51,493 nucleotides of DNA from an uncultured Prevotellaceae bacterium (GCA_900319235.1 ONNR01000025.1:1-51493); one strand, 5' to 3'; shown: positions 17,401-29,000, numbered from the stretch's first letter. Numbers and translations are program-made. The notes: generated from the letters alone by a model not told the origin.

Positions 17401-20400
17401 ATGAATAAACTCAAGACTATACTATTCACCCTCCTCGCGTTGATGACCACAATGGTCATGGCGCAGCAGGCAAGGACGCTGACGGGTGTGGTTGTCGACG
17501 ATTTCAATGAGCCTATTCCTGGTGCCAACATTGTGGTGTCGAACCAACAGAACCGTGCCTTGAAGGGAACCGTTACGGATATCGATGGTAACTTTGTGTT
17601 GACAATGCCTCCTGGCGAAAAGTTCAACATCCAGATATCGTATATCGGCATGAAGACCCAACGTATCGAATACAAGGGTCAAACCACACTCAAAGTGAAG
17701 ATGTCGGAAGACAGCCGTATGCTGGCAGGAGCCGAAGTTACCGCACAACGCGTTGAGCGTTCGGAACTCGGTGTATCCTTCCGCGAACAGACATCAGCTA
17801 CACAGAAGATCTCCATGGTCGAAATCACTGAGGTTGCACCTGTAGCTTCCATCGAAGAAGCCCTGCAAGGTCAAGCTGCCGGTCTCGACATTGTATTGGG
17901 CGGTGATCCTGGTGCAAAATCCTCGATTCGTATCCGTGGTACCAGCACGCTCTCATCCAATGCCGACCCGCTTGTCGTCATCGATGGTATTCCTACCTCG
18001 ACAAGTTTCGGCGATGACTTCGACTTCTCGAACGCCAACGAAGATGACTTCGGCGCACTCCTCAACATCTCGCCTTCCGACATCGAAAGCATCGAGGTGC
18101 TCAAGGATGCTGCATCTACAGCAATCTACGGTACTTCGGGCGCCAATGGTGTATTACTTATTACCACAAAGCAAGGCAAGACCGGTAAGACCAACTTCAG
18201 TTTCACTTCGAAGTTCTCCATCAAGGAGGAACCTGATCCCATCCCGTTGCTTAACGCTTCGCAGTATATCGCGATGATCCAGGATGCCGTTTGGAATGCT
18301 GCCAACGCGAATGGCCTTGGCAACTCGTCGGCACTTCTCGACCTGCTTTACAACCGCGATGAACTTCTACAGCGTCAGTCGCTTTCGGAGTTCAAGTACT
18401 ACCGCGAATATGCCGTAGATACCGATTGGCTCGAAACAGTTAAGCAGAACGCCTGGCAGTGGGATAACTCATTCTCGGTAAGCGGTGGTGGTGACAAGGC
18501 TACCTACATCCTCTCTCTCGGTTATCTCGACGACGTCGGCACAACCATTGGCACCGAGCAGAAGCGACTGACTGCAAAGTCACGCGTGACCTACAAGTTC
18601 TCGGACAAGTTCCGCGTTTATACCGACTTCAACTTCGTCAACACTGACAAGTATGCCAACTACACCGATAACGACGGCAATTTCTCGGGCGTTCGTGCTA
18701 TGGCACAAGCCAAGATGCCGAATGAGAGTCCTTATCTGATGAATGACGTAGGTCCCACAGCAAGTTATTTCCAGCCATGGGACGGATGTTTCCAAGGCAC
18801 ATTCAACGATGGCGGCAACTACAATCCTTTGGCCATGGCGAACGAAAGTTACTATAACACCAACGTACGTCAGGAAAAGATGACCATCGACTGGGAATGG
18901 CGCCCCTACAACTGGTTGCGCTACGAAGGTTGGGTTAGCATGGATATGAAGTCACAAGTCGTCAAGTCATTCTTGCCACAGGTTGCTACCGGTGTACTTT
19001 GGACAAGTACCTACGCCAATCGTTCAGCCGAAAAGTCGACCGATAATTTCCTGCTTCAAACCCAGAACAAGATTCAACTCATCAAGACCTTCGCCGAAAA
19101 GCACAGTATCGTGGCAACAGCACTCGTCAAGACCTCACATTCGAGTTCAAGTTCTTCGGTCAACGAGACCTACGCCAACGTATCGGCCAACCTTTCAGAC
19201 CCCGTTGTGGGCAGTATCGTTGCCGCTGCTTCGAGCGGAGAAAGCCAGACTCGCAAGGTGCAGTTCACCGAATCTTTGGCTTATACCTACGACGGCCGCT
19301 ATTCGCTCAATGCCAACTTCAACACCGAAGGCAACTCTGCCATGGGTAGAAACAAGCGCTTTGCGACCTTCCCATCGATGGGTGTAGCTTGGAACATCTC
19401 TGAGGAGCATTGGTTCGACAACTACAAGAAAGTATTCACCCAAGGCAAGATACGTTACTCACTCGGATGGTCGGGTACGGCTCCATCGAGTGGTTACACC
19501 TATATGGGCGCTTATTCGAGTCTTGGAAACTATATGGACATCAAGGCCATTTACCCCAACCGTATGCAGCTTGACAAGCTGAAATGGGAGTCGAAGCGCG
19601 AATGGGACGTGGGTGTCGATCTTCGATTCTTCGATCGCTACTCGCTCACATTCGACTATTACGACAACTATGTCAGCGACTGTTTGACCAAGAAGTATAG
19701 CATTCCTTCGACCACAGGTTATGCCCAACTTGCATACTCCAACTCGGGTGAGGTATCGAACAAGGGTTGGGAGCTTCGCTTCGATCTCGACCTCGTGAAG
19801 ACCGAGAACTGGAAATTCACACTCAACTTCAATTGCGCGCGTAATATTAATAAGGTGGAAGTGGTGCCCGACAACTACAACGAAAACGTCAAGGTGGGCA
19901 ACGGTCCCAACAACTACAACACCTTTACTGTTGCTGGCGACCCCATTGGTTCGTTCTATGGCTTCCGTTACCTGGGTGTATATCAGAATGTCGAAGACAC
20001 TTATGCACGTGATGCCGCTGGCAACGTCATGACCGACTTCAACGGTGACCGAGTGACGATGATCAACTATCGTGAACGCGTTTACCCAGGCGATGCCAAG
20101 TATGAGGATATCAACCACGACGGCGTCATCGATGCCAACGATATCGTTTACCTTGGCAACTCCTATCCTGCCATTACAGGTGGTGGAGGCTTCTCGCTCA
20201 AATACGGCAACACGAAGAACAACTTCGGTATGATCAGTCTCAACGTGCTCCTGCACGGTCGCTATGGCCAGAAGGTTATCAATGCTGCACGTATGAATCT
20301 TGAGAATATGCACGGCACCAACAACCAGTCGACTGCCGTCCTAAACCGTTGGCGCAAGGAAGGTGACGACACCGATATGCCTCGCGCCCTCTACGGTATG

Positions 20401-20682
20401 GGATATAACTACCTGCCTTCTGACCGTTATGTCGAGGATGCTTCCTACATGCGCGTCAAGAGCATTTCACTATCGTGGGCACTTCCCAAGAAGTGGCTCG
20501 CTCATATCGGTTTCAACACCGCATCCATCTACGTGACAGGTTACGACCTCTTCACCTTCACCAGTTATTCGGGACAGAACCCCGAAGTCAGCTTGCCCAG
20601 CAAGGCTTCCGACCTCGTGAAGGATGGATCTACGACTCCAGTTTCAAAGCGTTTTGCATGTGGTATCAACTTGAATTTCTGA
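17401..20682 (+). CDS. SusC-like TonB-dependent transporter (pair 1)
   Basis: This is a 1093-residue outer-membrane importer for oligosaccharides. A signal peptide ends MVMA-QQ (about residue 22). A carboxypeptidase-regulatory-like domain spans about 25-105 (TGVVVDDFNEPIPGANIVV, TDIDGNFVL). The plug follows with ALQGQAAGLDIVLGG, SIRIRGTSTL, PLVVIDGIP and SIEVLKDAASTAIYGTSGANGVLLITTK. The rest is the 22-strand barrel, ending in the typical aromatic residue (FACGINLNF). The SusD partner follows after four bases. Substrate is inferred to be pectin-derived because of the PL1 gene upstream. Confidence 0.95.
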   Translation: MNKLKTILFTLLALMTTMVMAQQARTLTGVVVDDFNEPIPGANIVVSNQQNRALKGTVTDIDGNFVLTMPPGEKFNIQISYIGMKTQRIEYKGQTTLKVKMSEDSRMLAGAEVTAQRVERSELGVSFREQTSATQKISMVEITEVAPVASIEEALQGQAAGLDIVLGGDPGAKSSIRIRGTSTLSSNADPLVVIDGIPTSTSFGDDFDFSNANEDDFGALLNISPSDIESIEVLKDAASTAIYGTSGANGVLLITTKQGKTGKTNFSFTSKFSIKEEPDPIPLLNASQYIAMIQDAVWNAANANGLGNSSALLDLLYNRDELLQRQSLSEFKYYREYAVDTDWLETVKQNAWQWDNSFSVSGGGDKATYILSLGYLDDVGTTIGTEQKRLTAKSRVTYKFSDKFRVYTDFNFVNTDKYANYTDNDGNFSGVRAMAQAKMPNESPYLMNDVGPTASYFQPWDGCFQGTFNDGGNYNPLAMANESYYNTNVRQEKMTIDWEWRPYNWLRYEGWVSMDMKSQVVKSFLPQVATGVLWTSTYANRSAEKSTDNFLLQTQNKIQLIKTFAEKHSIVATALVKTSHSSSSSSVNETYANVSANLSDPVVGSIVAAASSGESQTRKVQFTESLAYTYDGRYSLNANFNTEGNSAMGRNKRFATFPSMGVAWNISEEHWFDNYKKVFTQGKIRYSLGWSGTAPSSGYTYMGAYSSLGNYMDIKAIYPNRMQLDKLKWESKREWDVGVDLRFFDRYSLTFDYYDNYVSDCLTKKYSIPSTTGYAQLAYSNSGEVSNKGWELRFDLDLVKTENWKFTLNFNCARNINKVEVVPDNYNENVKVGNGPNNYNTFTVAGDPIGSFYGFRYLGVYQNVEDTYARDAAGNVMTDFNGDRVTMINYRERVYPGDAKYEDINHDGVIDANDIVYLGNSYPAITGGGGFSLKYGNTKNNFGMISLNVLLHGRYGQKVINAARMNLENMHGTNNQSTAVLNRWRKEGDDTDMPRALYGMGYNYLPSDRYVEDASYMRVKSISLSWALPKKWLAHIGFNTASIYVTGYDLFTFTSYSGQNPEVSLPSKASDLVKDGSTTPVSKRFACGINLNF

Positions 20683-20686
20683 TAAT

Positions 20687-22405
20687 ATGAGACAGCATAA
20701 TATTTTTGGTTTGAAGAAACCCTTAGTTTCTATATTATCTATAGTTACTATATTGACAGCATCCAGTTGCAACGACTGGCTTGACCTCCTGCCCAACAAC
20801 GAGCAGGTGACCGACAACTATTGGCAAACCAAGGAGGATGTCGAGTCGGTGATCGCATCGGGTTACTACTATATGCGCAATGCCGTTCCGCAGATGCTCC
20901 TTTGGGGCGAACTTCGTGGAGGTACGCTCTTCAATAATTCTACTACCGATGAGGCTGGTAAGATACAGGACTTCGATGCCGTGGAAGGCAACTCGCAGGT
21001 CAAGTACGCTACGTTCTACCAGATCATCAACATGGCCAATTCGGTGTTGATGTATGCCCCTACGGTGCAAGAGAAGGATAACACCTACTATACCTCGGTA
21101 CTCAACAGCCATCTCTGCGAAGCATACTTCCAACGTGCTTTTGCCTACTCCATCCTTGTCAAGAACTTCAAAGAAGTTCCACTCATCCTCGAGGCCTATG
21201 TCAACGATGATGCCGAATTCAATCTCCCAAAGGCCAGCGAGACGCAGATTATCGAGCAGATCAAGGCCGACTGCCTTGCTGCCCTCGCCACGGGTGCTGC
21301 CAAGTCGAACTACGAAAGCGAATGGGAAACCAAGGGACGTGCCACAAAGTGGGCTCTCTTTGCACTCCTCGCCGACATCACGCTCTGGAACCACGAGTAC
21401 GACCTCTGTATCCAGTACTGCAACGAACTTATCGAAGCCAACGATGCACTGCGCCCTGTATTCATCAGCGAGATGAACAACTGGTACTCAATCTTCAACC
21501 CGGGCAATTCCAACGAGAGCATTCTTGAACTCAACTGGAATTATGCTACCGAAGGTTCGAACAACAATTTCAACAGCCGTTTTGCATGGGGTAACCTGAT
21601 TAGTTCTTCGTCGGGAGCCTACAACATTTCGCCTACGGCTATCGAAAAGATGCGACAGGAAGCTATCGATGCTTTGGCCAACCATCCAGAACTGACCTTC
21701 AACGACCATGTGGGACGTTCGATTTTCTGCACTTGGGTGCCAGGAACAAGCACCGATGCACCATCGCGCTACACCAGTAGCCAGAACTTCTTCGTCTGGA
21801 AATACAGGGGTCAAGAACTTGCCAACATCGAGAGCATACGCCTTTCGACCGGCAACGATGCCAACTTCATCCTCTATCGCATGGCTGACGTTTATCTGAT
21901 GAAGGCCGAAGCACTGATCATGAAGGGACAGTCATCTTGGCGTGCAGCCATCGAACTGATCAACAAGGTTCGTCAGCGCGCAGGACTCACTGACTACCTT
22001 GACCTTTCCTCCTCGACTGCCGAAAATGAGATTGATGCCCTCGACGAACTGACACTCCTTAACGAAGTCATCGACCAACGAGAGATGGAGTTTGTAGGCG
22101 AAGCCAAACGATGGTACGATCTGTTACGTATGGCACGCTATGACAGCGAATTCGCTCCTACACAAACCGTTGAGGATAATGAAGGCATCGCCTACGGTTC
22201 CTACAAGACAATCAGTGGACAATCCGTGTTCGGATACAAGCAACGCGTCATCTCGACCATCTGCGAGTACAACACCCAGATTTCGAGCATGCAGTTGCAA
22301 TCTGTACTCCAAAACAGCTGGGCTTGGTATCTGCCACTTCCCATTGGTGACATCGAAACCAACGACAATCTCAAACAGAACCCCTATTACGCCACCACGA
22401 AATAA
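20687..22405 (+). CDS. SusD/RagB-like surface glycan-binding lipoprotein (pair 1)
   Basis: This is a 572-residue lipoprotein with lipobox TASSC near residue 28, followed by NDWLDLLPNNEQVTDNYW, the usual SusD N-terminus. Helical TPR-like regions follow (CEAYFQRAFAYSILVKNF, KWALFALLADITLWNHEYDL) and the conserved C-terminal YRMADVYLMKAEALI and REMEFVGEAKRWYDLLRMAR. SusD lids the SusC barrel and delivers oligosaccharides. It is four bases after susC. It is followed by a 59-bp gap with a palindromic hairpin. Confidence 0.95.
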   Translation: MRQHNIFGLKKPLVSILSIVTILTASSCNDWLDLLPNNEQVTDNYWQTKEDVESVIASGYYYMRNAVPQMLLWGELRGGTLFNNSTTDEAGKIQDFDAVEGNSQVKYATFYQIINMANSVLMYAPTVQEKDNTYYTSVLNSHLCEAYFQRAFAYSILVKNFKEVPLILEAYVNDDAEFNLPKASETQIIEQIKADCLAALATGAAKSNYESEWETKGRATKWALFALLADITLWNHEYDLCIQYCNELIEANDALRPVFISEMNNWYSIFNPGNSNESILELNWNYATEGSNNNFNSRFAWGNLISSSSGAYNISPTAIEKMRQEAIDALANHPELTFNDHVGRSIFCTWVPGTSTDAPSRYTSSQNFFVWKYRGQELANIESIRLSTGNDANFILYRMADVYLMKAEALIMKGQSSWRAAIELINKVRQRAGLTDYLDLSSSTAENEIDALDELTLLNEVIDQREMEFVGEAKRWYDLLRMARYDSEFAPTQTVEDNEGIAYGSYKTISGQSVFGYKQRVISTICEYNTQISSMQLQSVLQNSWAWYLPLPIGDIETNDNLKQNPYYATTK

Positions 22406-22427
22406 GGCCCATTATCTGTGTTAACGC

Positions 22428-22447
22428 GTCAGCCTAGCTTGGCTGAC
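22428..22447. repeat. Intergenic palindrome copy 1 (GNCAGCC...GGCTGNC)
   Basis: GTCAGCCTAGCTTGGCTGAC pairs GTCAGCC with GGCTGAC across a six-base centre. It sits between susD 1 and fasciclin gene 2. Homologous palindromes occur at 29256-29275 and 31138-31157. There is no T-tract, so it may be an mRNA processing or stability hairpin rather than a terminator. Confidence 0.75.
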
Positions 22448-22464
22448 CCCAAACAATTACGACA

Positions 22465-24243
22465 ATGAAAAAGCAAATAAAATACACCCTGCAAGCGGCA
22501 GCCCTGCTGACTATCTTCACCTCGTGCGACAAGGACCTTTGGGACTTTTCCGACAAGAACGAGGGAGCCTATGTCAGTGAGGAAAGGAGCCCCATTTCGA
22601 CAACCCTGTCGCAGGATGAGACGTTCACCGAATGGGTCAAGGTGCTGGAGTATAGCGAGCTCTATTCCACGCTCAACAGCCTTTATGACGCAAATGCCTC
22701 TTCGGTAAAGTTCACGGCTTTTGCACCAACCGATGCAGCAATGCACGAATTCTATTCGAAGAAAGGCGTTTCAAGCATCAATGAATTGGGCAAGACTTTT
22801 GCACAAGCACTGGTCCGCACGATGACTTGTGCCGATGACTCCATCGAGTTCTCCGAAAAGTTCACATCGAAGGTAAACCTCTATCAGATTCAATCGGTGG
22901 CAGGCGAGAAACTCGACGTGACTGTCGATGAAAATGAAACAGGTTATCGACTCAACGATGCCGTCCATATCTCCTACGACCACATTGCCTGCTCCAACGG
23001 CTTTATCTATACTGCTGATGGCGTAGTCAATCCCTTGGTCGAAACGGTATGGGACAAACTAAGTGCTGCTGCGCCAAGTACCATCATGCAGCAAGCCATC
23101 CAGGCAACCGGTTACGACAAGCAGCTCCGAACCATCGCCGATACGACAGTCGTCCTCGGTCGTCTCCATTACACCTATTATAATTATACATTGCTCAACG
23201 TTCCCGATGCCGTCTTCCAACGTGCAGGTATCAGCAACCTGAACGACCTCAAGACAGCCATCGCACAACGTGACAAGTCATCAGGTATGAGTCAGGATCA
23301 ATTACTCAAACAGTATGTTGAATACCACATCCTTGATGCCAAGTATTCGATGGCCGAACTTTCGGAGATGAACGGTGACGACACAATTGCCATTTCGAGC
23401 AAGACACTTGCGCCCAATCAGATCTATATGGTCACCCGTCACTATACAGGCGATAGCATCCCAGGTCCAGAAGGCAATGTAGCAGTTTATGTCTCCTATT
23501 TCAATCAGGACGACATTGCCGGTCAGACGTTTGACCGTTCATCAAGTGACGTGCTAGCCAAGAACGGTTATTTCCACAATCTCACCAGTTGGATGCCCGT
23601 TTACGAACCTGCACAAACAACTGTCGTTTGGGATTTGGCTGACTACAGCCAGGTTCGTCAAGCAGCTGGAATCAACTATCGTCCAGAAAACGTTGAGTCG
23701 TCGGAAACGAAGATTGACCTTACAAAACTCGACTGCTACACCGTCGATGTTCCCAACGGACGAGGCAATTCCAACTACTCCGAGTTATGCTACGTCACCT
23801 GCAAGTCAAACCTCAAGGATTGTCTCTATCATGACCGCGTAGTGCTCAATATGGGTTATCTCGGCAGCGTTTCGATGAAGACTCCCACACTTGTCAAGGG
23901 CAAGTATCGCGTCACCGTCAACATGGCCTATCTTACCGAACAGAGTATCATGCGTACTTCGTCGGGTTGTAAAGGTGGACTCATCAAGATTCTTGTCGAT
24001 CTGCCGGAGGAATTTGATTCCGCAACGGATGACGAATCTCTCTACAACAAAGTGCTTGTTGCCCCATATACCGAGATTACCAAATCCCTGCCAGGTGTCT
24101 ATGAGGGCACTCTCTACGAAGAAATTTCCTTCGATGAAACAGCTTCCCACACCATGAAGTTCATCATCATGGACCCTGCTGCTTCCACCAGCTCGAAGGT
24201 TTATCTGCAATTCGACACGATTGTTTTCACGCCGATAGAATAA
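22465..24243 (+). CDS. Fasciclin (FAS1) domain lipoprotein 2
   Basis: This is a 592-residue lipoprotein with lipobox TIFTSC near residue 20. The first FAS1 domain includes FTAFAPTDAAMHEFYSKKGV and AQALVRTMTC, and the module ends GFIYTADGVVNPLVETVWDK. A second, more diverged FAS1 domain runs to about residue 390 (LKQYVEYHILDAKYSMAELS). The last 190 residues look like a beta-sandwich (SELCYVTCKSNLKDCLYHDR ... VYLQFDTIVFTPIE), possibly a carbohydrate-binding module. It is six bases before the next fasciclin gene. A surface binding protein of the same locus is the likely role. Confidence 0.8.
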   Translation: MKKQIKYTLQAAALLTIFTSCDKDLWDFSDKNEGAYVSEERSPISTTLSQDETFTEWVKVLEYSELYSTLNSLYDANASSVKFTAFAPTDAAMHEFYSKKGVSSINELGKTFAQALVRTMTCADDSIEFSEKFTSKVNLYQIQSVAGEKLDVTVDENETGYRLNDAVHISYDHIACSNGFIYTADGVVNPLVETVWDKLSAAAPSTIMQQAIQATGYDKQLRTIADTTVVLGRLHYTYYNYTLLNVPDAVFQRAGISNLNDLKTAIAQRDKSSGMSQDQLLKQYVEYHILDAKYSMAELSEMNGDDTIAISSKTLAPNQIYMVTRHYTGDSIPGPEGNVAVYVSYFNQDDIAGQTFDRSSSDVLAKNGYFHNLTSWMPVYEPAQTTVVWDLADYSQVRQAAGINYRPENVESSETKIDLTKLDCYTVDVPNGRGNSNYSELCYVTCKSNLKDCLYHDRVVLNMGYLGSVSMKTPTLVKGKYRVTVNMAYLTEQSIMRTSSGCKGGLIKILVDLPEEFDSATDDESLYNKVLVAPYTEITKSLPGVYEGTLYEEISFDETASHTMKFIIMDPAASTSSKVYLQFDTIVFTPIE

Positions 24244-24249
24244 TATAAT

Positions 24250-26052
24250 ATGAAAAAGATTCTTTATATCGCTCTCGCCGTCCTTGCCTTCGCTTCCTGC
24301 AATACGCTGGAAGACGATAGTTACTTCAAGGACCTGAAGACCGACAACCAGAATGCCGATGTCTTCTCGACCGAAGAGACATGTGCCTCCTACTTGCAGA
24401 GCCATGGAGAGTTCAGCCGCATCTCGCAACTCTTTCAGGAACAAGGCATCTACCAGGACATGCCGTCGTCGGGAGAACTCCACACCATACTCGTGGTAAC
24501 CGATGCCAACTACAAGGCTCCTGTGGCTGACAGTGCCGCCTACGTTGCCAAGTCGCACATCACCAACATCTCGGTGGCTCCCTCGAAACTCAACGATGGT
24601 GACCGACTGCTGATGTGGCACAATAAGTACGTCACCATCTCGATGGACGAAAGTGCCTTACGTGGCAACATCATCGGCCATATGCAGTTCAACAACGCTA
24701 CCCTTATGGAGGTCATCAAAGCTAGCGACGGCTACATCTACGTCATCTCTGACATGATCTCCACTCCCACTTCGCTACAGGATTACATCAATGGCTTGGG
24801 CGATGAATACAGCATCTTCAAACAGATGGTGCTCGCATCGGGTGGTCGCGAGTTTGACAAGGCCAACTCGAAGGTCGTAGGTATCGATTCGAACGGCAAC
24901 ACCATTTACGACACCGTATGGATCTACACCAACACTTTCTTCGATGCCAAGAACTTCGACCTTTCGAGCGAAGCCCTCAAGGCCACGATGCTGCTTTTCA
25001 GTAATAAGGTCATCGAGGAAGCCCTTGCCGAAGCTATGGCCAAATATGAGGCATGGGGATATGCAGACAAGACTGTGCTGATGCGAAACGGCTCGATGGA
25101 CGAGGTTTTCGTAGGATATAGTTCGTGGGAAGACATTCAGAAGTGGATTCTCGAAGTGGCCTTCTTCAACAAGACCTATACTGTCGAGGACCTTACTCCC
25201 AAAAAGAATGTCGAGGACCCTAGCGAAAACGACATCACTTCCATCTACTCGCGCAACTGGCGTACTTCGGTGCAGCAACTTGACCTGGCTCATCCCATGA
25301 ATCTTTCGAATGGCATTGCATATAATGTCGTCAAATTCAAGATTCCGAACAACCGACTCATCTATCGTCTGCACGAAGAATTCAACGTATATGACAAATG
25401 CGATGCCGACCAGAAGGCTGCATATTTCCGCTCGGATAATCTCACCAACTTCAAGGTGAGCACCAACGAGGTGGAACCTTGGACACCACGCTCGGGTTAC
25501 TGGCCACTCCATGGCGATAGCCCGCTCCATTGCAAGGTAGCCGATAATAGCAATTCGCATCTTGAACTTGCATTCACTCCGCTGCGTTCTCGCCCCAATG
25601 CCGATGGTGGTTACGACGTGATGCCACTCCTCGTTCCACCCGGAACCTACCGTATGGCCATGGGCTTCAAGCAGGGTGTAGGCATGAATCCATTTAACAT
25701 TGCCGTATATGCCTTCGATGCAGCAGGTGACAGCGTGCTCTGTGCCGATCCTGTGGGACTTAATCTTAACGACGGTTCCACCACTTATCACTATGACCGT
25801 GGTGCTTCGCTCAGCAACCGTCTGCCCGAATACTACAATGCCAACGACGAGAACAATACCGCCGGCAGCAAGAACGGCTACTATTGGACCGATGGCGGCC
25901 CTGTTTATACCGAGATTACTATACCCGACCTCAATGAAGATGGTTCGGCGCTGCGTCTGCTCTTCAAGATGACCTATGAAAATGCCAACACGCAAACCGC
26001 TGACCTCGTCTTCAACCACTGGTGCCTTCGTCCAACCGTAAATAACTATTAA
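24250..26052 (+). CDS. Fasciclin-like lipoprotein 3
   Basis: This is a 600-residue lipoprotein with lipobox AFASC near residue 17. The N-terminal half has FAS1-like features but is diverged: YLQSHGEFSRISQLFQEQGI, LHTILVVTDANYKAPVAD, then NATLMEVIKASDGYIYVISD and a second domain from about residue 175 (YSIFKQMVLASGGREFD). The C-terminal 250 residues form a probable beta-sandwich (MPLLVPPGTYRMAMGFKQGV, LVFNHWCLRP). It begins six bases after fasciclin gene 2 and ends one base before the second susC, showing tight coupling. The paired gene order suggests 2 and 3 arose by duplication and then diverged. Confidence 0.7.
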   Translation: MKKILYIALAVLAFASCNTLEDDSYFKDLKTDNQNADVFSTEETCASYLQSHGEFSRISQLFQEQGIYQDMPSSGELHTILVVTDANYKAPVADSAAYVAKSHITNISVAPSKLNDGDRLLMWHNKYVTISMDESALRGNIIGHMQFNNATLMEVIKASDGYIYVISDMISTPTSLQDYINGLGDEYSIFKQMVLASGGREFDKANSKVVGIDSNGNTIYDTVWIYTNTFFDAKNFDLSSEALKATMLLFSNKVIEEALAEAMAKYEAWGYADKTVLMRNGSMDEVFVGYSSWEDIQKWILEVAFFNKTYTVEDLTPKKNVEDPSENDITSIYSRNWRTSVQQLDLAHPMNLSNGIAYNVVKFKIPNNRLIYRLHEEFNVYDKCDADQKAAYFRSDNLTNFKVSTNEVEPWTPRSGYWPLHGDSPLHCKVADNSNSHLELAFTPLRSRPNADGGYDVMPLLVPPGTYRMAMGFKQGVGMNPFNIAVYAFDAAGDSVLCADPVGLNLNDGSTTYHYDRGASLSNRLPEYYNANDENNTAGSKNGYYWTDGGPVYTEITIPDLNEDGSALRLLFKMTYENANTQTADLVFNHWCLRPTVNNY

Positions 26053-26053
26053 A

Positions 26054-29000
26054 ATGAGTCATATAGCAAAGTTCAAACATCTGATGGGTGTGCTTCTCCT
26101 GATGCTTTCGACGAGCATCAGTGCACAGGAGCCTACCTACAGCATCAAGGGTGTCGTGCTCGACGACCATAATCGTCCAGTCAGCGATGCCGTCATCACC
26201 GTGCCGGGACATGGCTTGGTACGATGCGATGAGAATGGCAACTTCGAGGTCAAGGAGGCCGAGCAGTGGCTGCAGTTGCGTGTCCAGGCTTCGGGCTTCT
26301 ATACCAAAACGATAAGAGTTGTCAACGACAAGGAGGAACTTACCATCTACCTTGTGCCGCAATCGAAACTTCATTACAACCAAACACTCGTCGAAGGCAT
26401 CTTCGGAACACAAGAAGGCCTCGATAACACTTCTGGCATTCAGAATGTTGCCAAGAAGGACTTCGGTGTAGGCGCTGTAACTGTCGATAAGGCATTGCAG
26501 GGAAAGTTCACCGGTCTTCAGCTGACGCAAAAGTCAGGTATGACAGGCGAAGGTTCCTTGCTCACCATGCGTGGAATTCGAAGCCTTGCCAGCGAAAACA
26601 ACCCGCTTATCGTCATCAATGGCGTGCCCTATATGCCCGACCTCAATGAGTCGGCACTCGTGCAAGGTTATTCGCGCTCGATCTTCCAAGCAATGAATCC
26701 GCAGGATATTGCCAACGTCACGTTGCTCACCGGTGCTCAGGCAGCTGCATGGGGTTCGCTGGGTTCGAACGGCGTACTGCTTATCGAAACCGATGGTGCC
26801 AAGTCGGATGACCTCGACACACGAATCACCTTTGCAGGAAGTTTCGGTATGAATTGGCAGAATCAACGTCTGCCGTTGATGAACGCTTCGCAATACAAGG
26901 GCTACATGAGCGACATCGCCATGGATTACTACAACCACGACATGGGTGCATTCTTCTCCGACTTCGGATTCATGTCGAGCCCCACTGCCAACAATGCCAA
27001 CCTCTATCAGTTCGACACCGATTGGCAGGATGCCATCTACCGCAATTCGATGACCCACGATTACCTGTTCCGTGTCGAGGGTGGTGATGCCATTGCCAAA
27101 TATGACATCTCGCTCGGATATACCGGTGACCAGGGCGTTTTGGAGAATACTTCGAGCGACCGCTTCCAGGCACAGATCAATGCAAACATCCTCGTGGGCA
27201 AGAAATGGGAGATCAATGCAAACATCAATCTCGCCTACCTCTCGGGTACCTACCAGGAGCAAGGATACAGTTTGGAGACGAATCCTCTCTTTGCTGCCTT
27301 TCGTCGTTCGCCATTGCTCAGTCCCTACAAGTCGAACAGCGTTCCCTCGGAGGATGGCACATACCCCTTGTTGAGCACCTATAATAATTATTATCTTGGT
27401 GCATGCTACAACACCGACTTCATTGTCTCGAATCCTCTTTCGCTCATCAACGATGCAGAGGGCGACATTCGTCAGTATGACATGAATGCTCGTGCCCAAC
27501 TTGTATATAATGCGACCAAGGACCTTCGTCTGGCAGCTACCATTGGTGTATTCTCGAACTTCGACAAGGAGAAACTCTTCATCCCAGGCAACGACAACCA
27601 GGACATCGTGCCACGTTTCGATGCCTATGGCGAAATCACCAACAGCGTGCAAGTCGGACAATCGACAGTGCTCAATATGTTCTACGGACTTGATGCCAAC
27701 TATCGTCACACGTGGCAGCGTCATCACACGCTCAATGTAAATGCCGCTATGCAGGTAATCACCAGCAGCCTCGAATACGATATGGCTACAGGACGTAACA
27801 CAGGTAATGACTTCTATCAGACGATGGGTTCCACACAGAGTATCGGTCGCTTCTTCAGTGGCTACAACAACAAGTGGAACTGGCTCAATGGCTACGTTTC
27901 GGCAAACTATACGTTGGCTGATTACTTCAACCTTGGTGTAGTAGCATCAATCGATGGCGCTTCGTCAATCGGCAAGGATGCATCACGCTTTGAAGTCTAT
28001 CCAGGTGTGCATGGCAATCTGATGTTGAAGAACTTCGGTTTCCTCCGCAATGTCAATATAGTTGATAAACTTGATGTCTTCGGAGACTTCTCCTACACCG
28101 GTAATTCGCGCTTCTCGTCGAAACTTGGTCAATATTACTACACTTCGCAGCCTTATCAGACCATTGCTGGTATCGTGCGTGCGAATGTGCCTAACACAGA
28201 ACTCAAGGCAGAACGCGACCAGACAATGCAAGTGGGCATTGATGCCGCATTGCTTCGTCATCGTCTTGCCGCACGTGCTGCATTCTATCGCACGAAAGCA
28301 ACTGACGTCCTTATGCTTGGTAGAAGTTCTTCGGCTCTCGGCTCAAGTCCTTATTACTGCAATGATGCAGCCATCGACAGCCACGGCTTCGAAGTAACGC
28401 TCAACCTCGTGCCTGTTCAGACACGCCACTTCCGCTGGACATTAGGAGGCACGCTAACCACTTTAAGCAACACCATCGACAAACTCGGCAACCTCCAGCA
28501 TAACATCACTACGCTTAGCGATGGTGCCGAAATCATCACCAGTGTGGGTCACGACCCCTACGCATTCTTCGGCTATCAGACCAATGGCATCTACGCTACC
28601 ACTGCCGAGGCCTCTGAGAGTGGTCTTACCAACAAGAACAGCGTAAGTTATCAGGCAGGTGACGTTCGATATGTCGATCAGAATGGTGACCACATCATCA
28701 ACGACCTCGACAAGGTTGATCTTGGTTCGCCTACTCCCACGTTCTATGGCTCCATCTTCTCGACGTTCGAATACCGTGGTTTCGCGCTCGACTTCAACTT
28801 CGTATATAGCCAGGGCAACAAGGCATACAATGCTGTACGCCGCCTCACGGAAAGCACCTCCGACTTCTCCAATCAGAGTGTCTCGGTGGTACGTCGTTGG
28901 CAGAACGAAGGTGATATCACCGATATGCCTCGTGCAGCATGGGGTGATGCCATTGGCAACAATGACCTCTCCGACCGCCACATCGAGGATGCCTCCTACA

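Noticed and set aside
24775..26019. 414-codon open frame on the minus strand
   Set aside because: It is antisense to the third fasciclin-type gene and shows no recognisable protein features.
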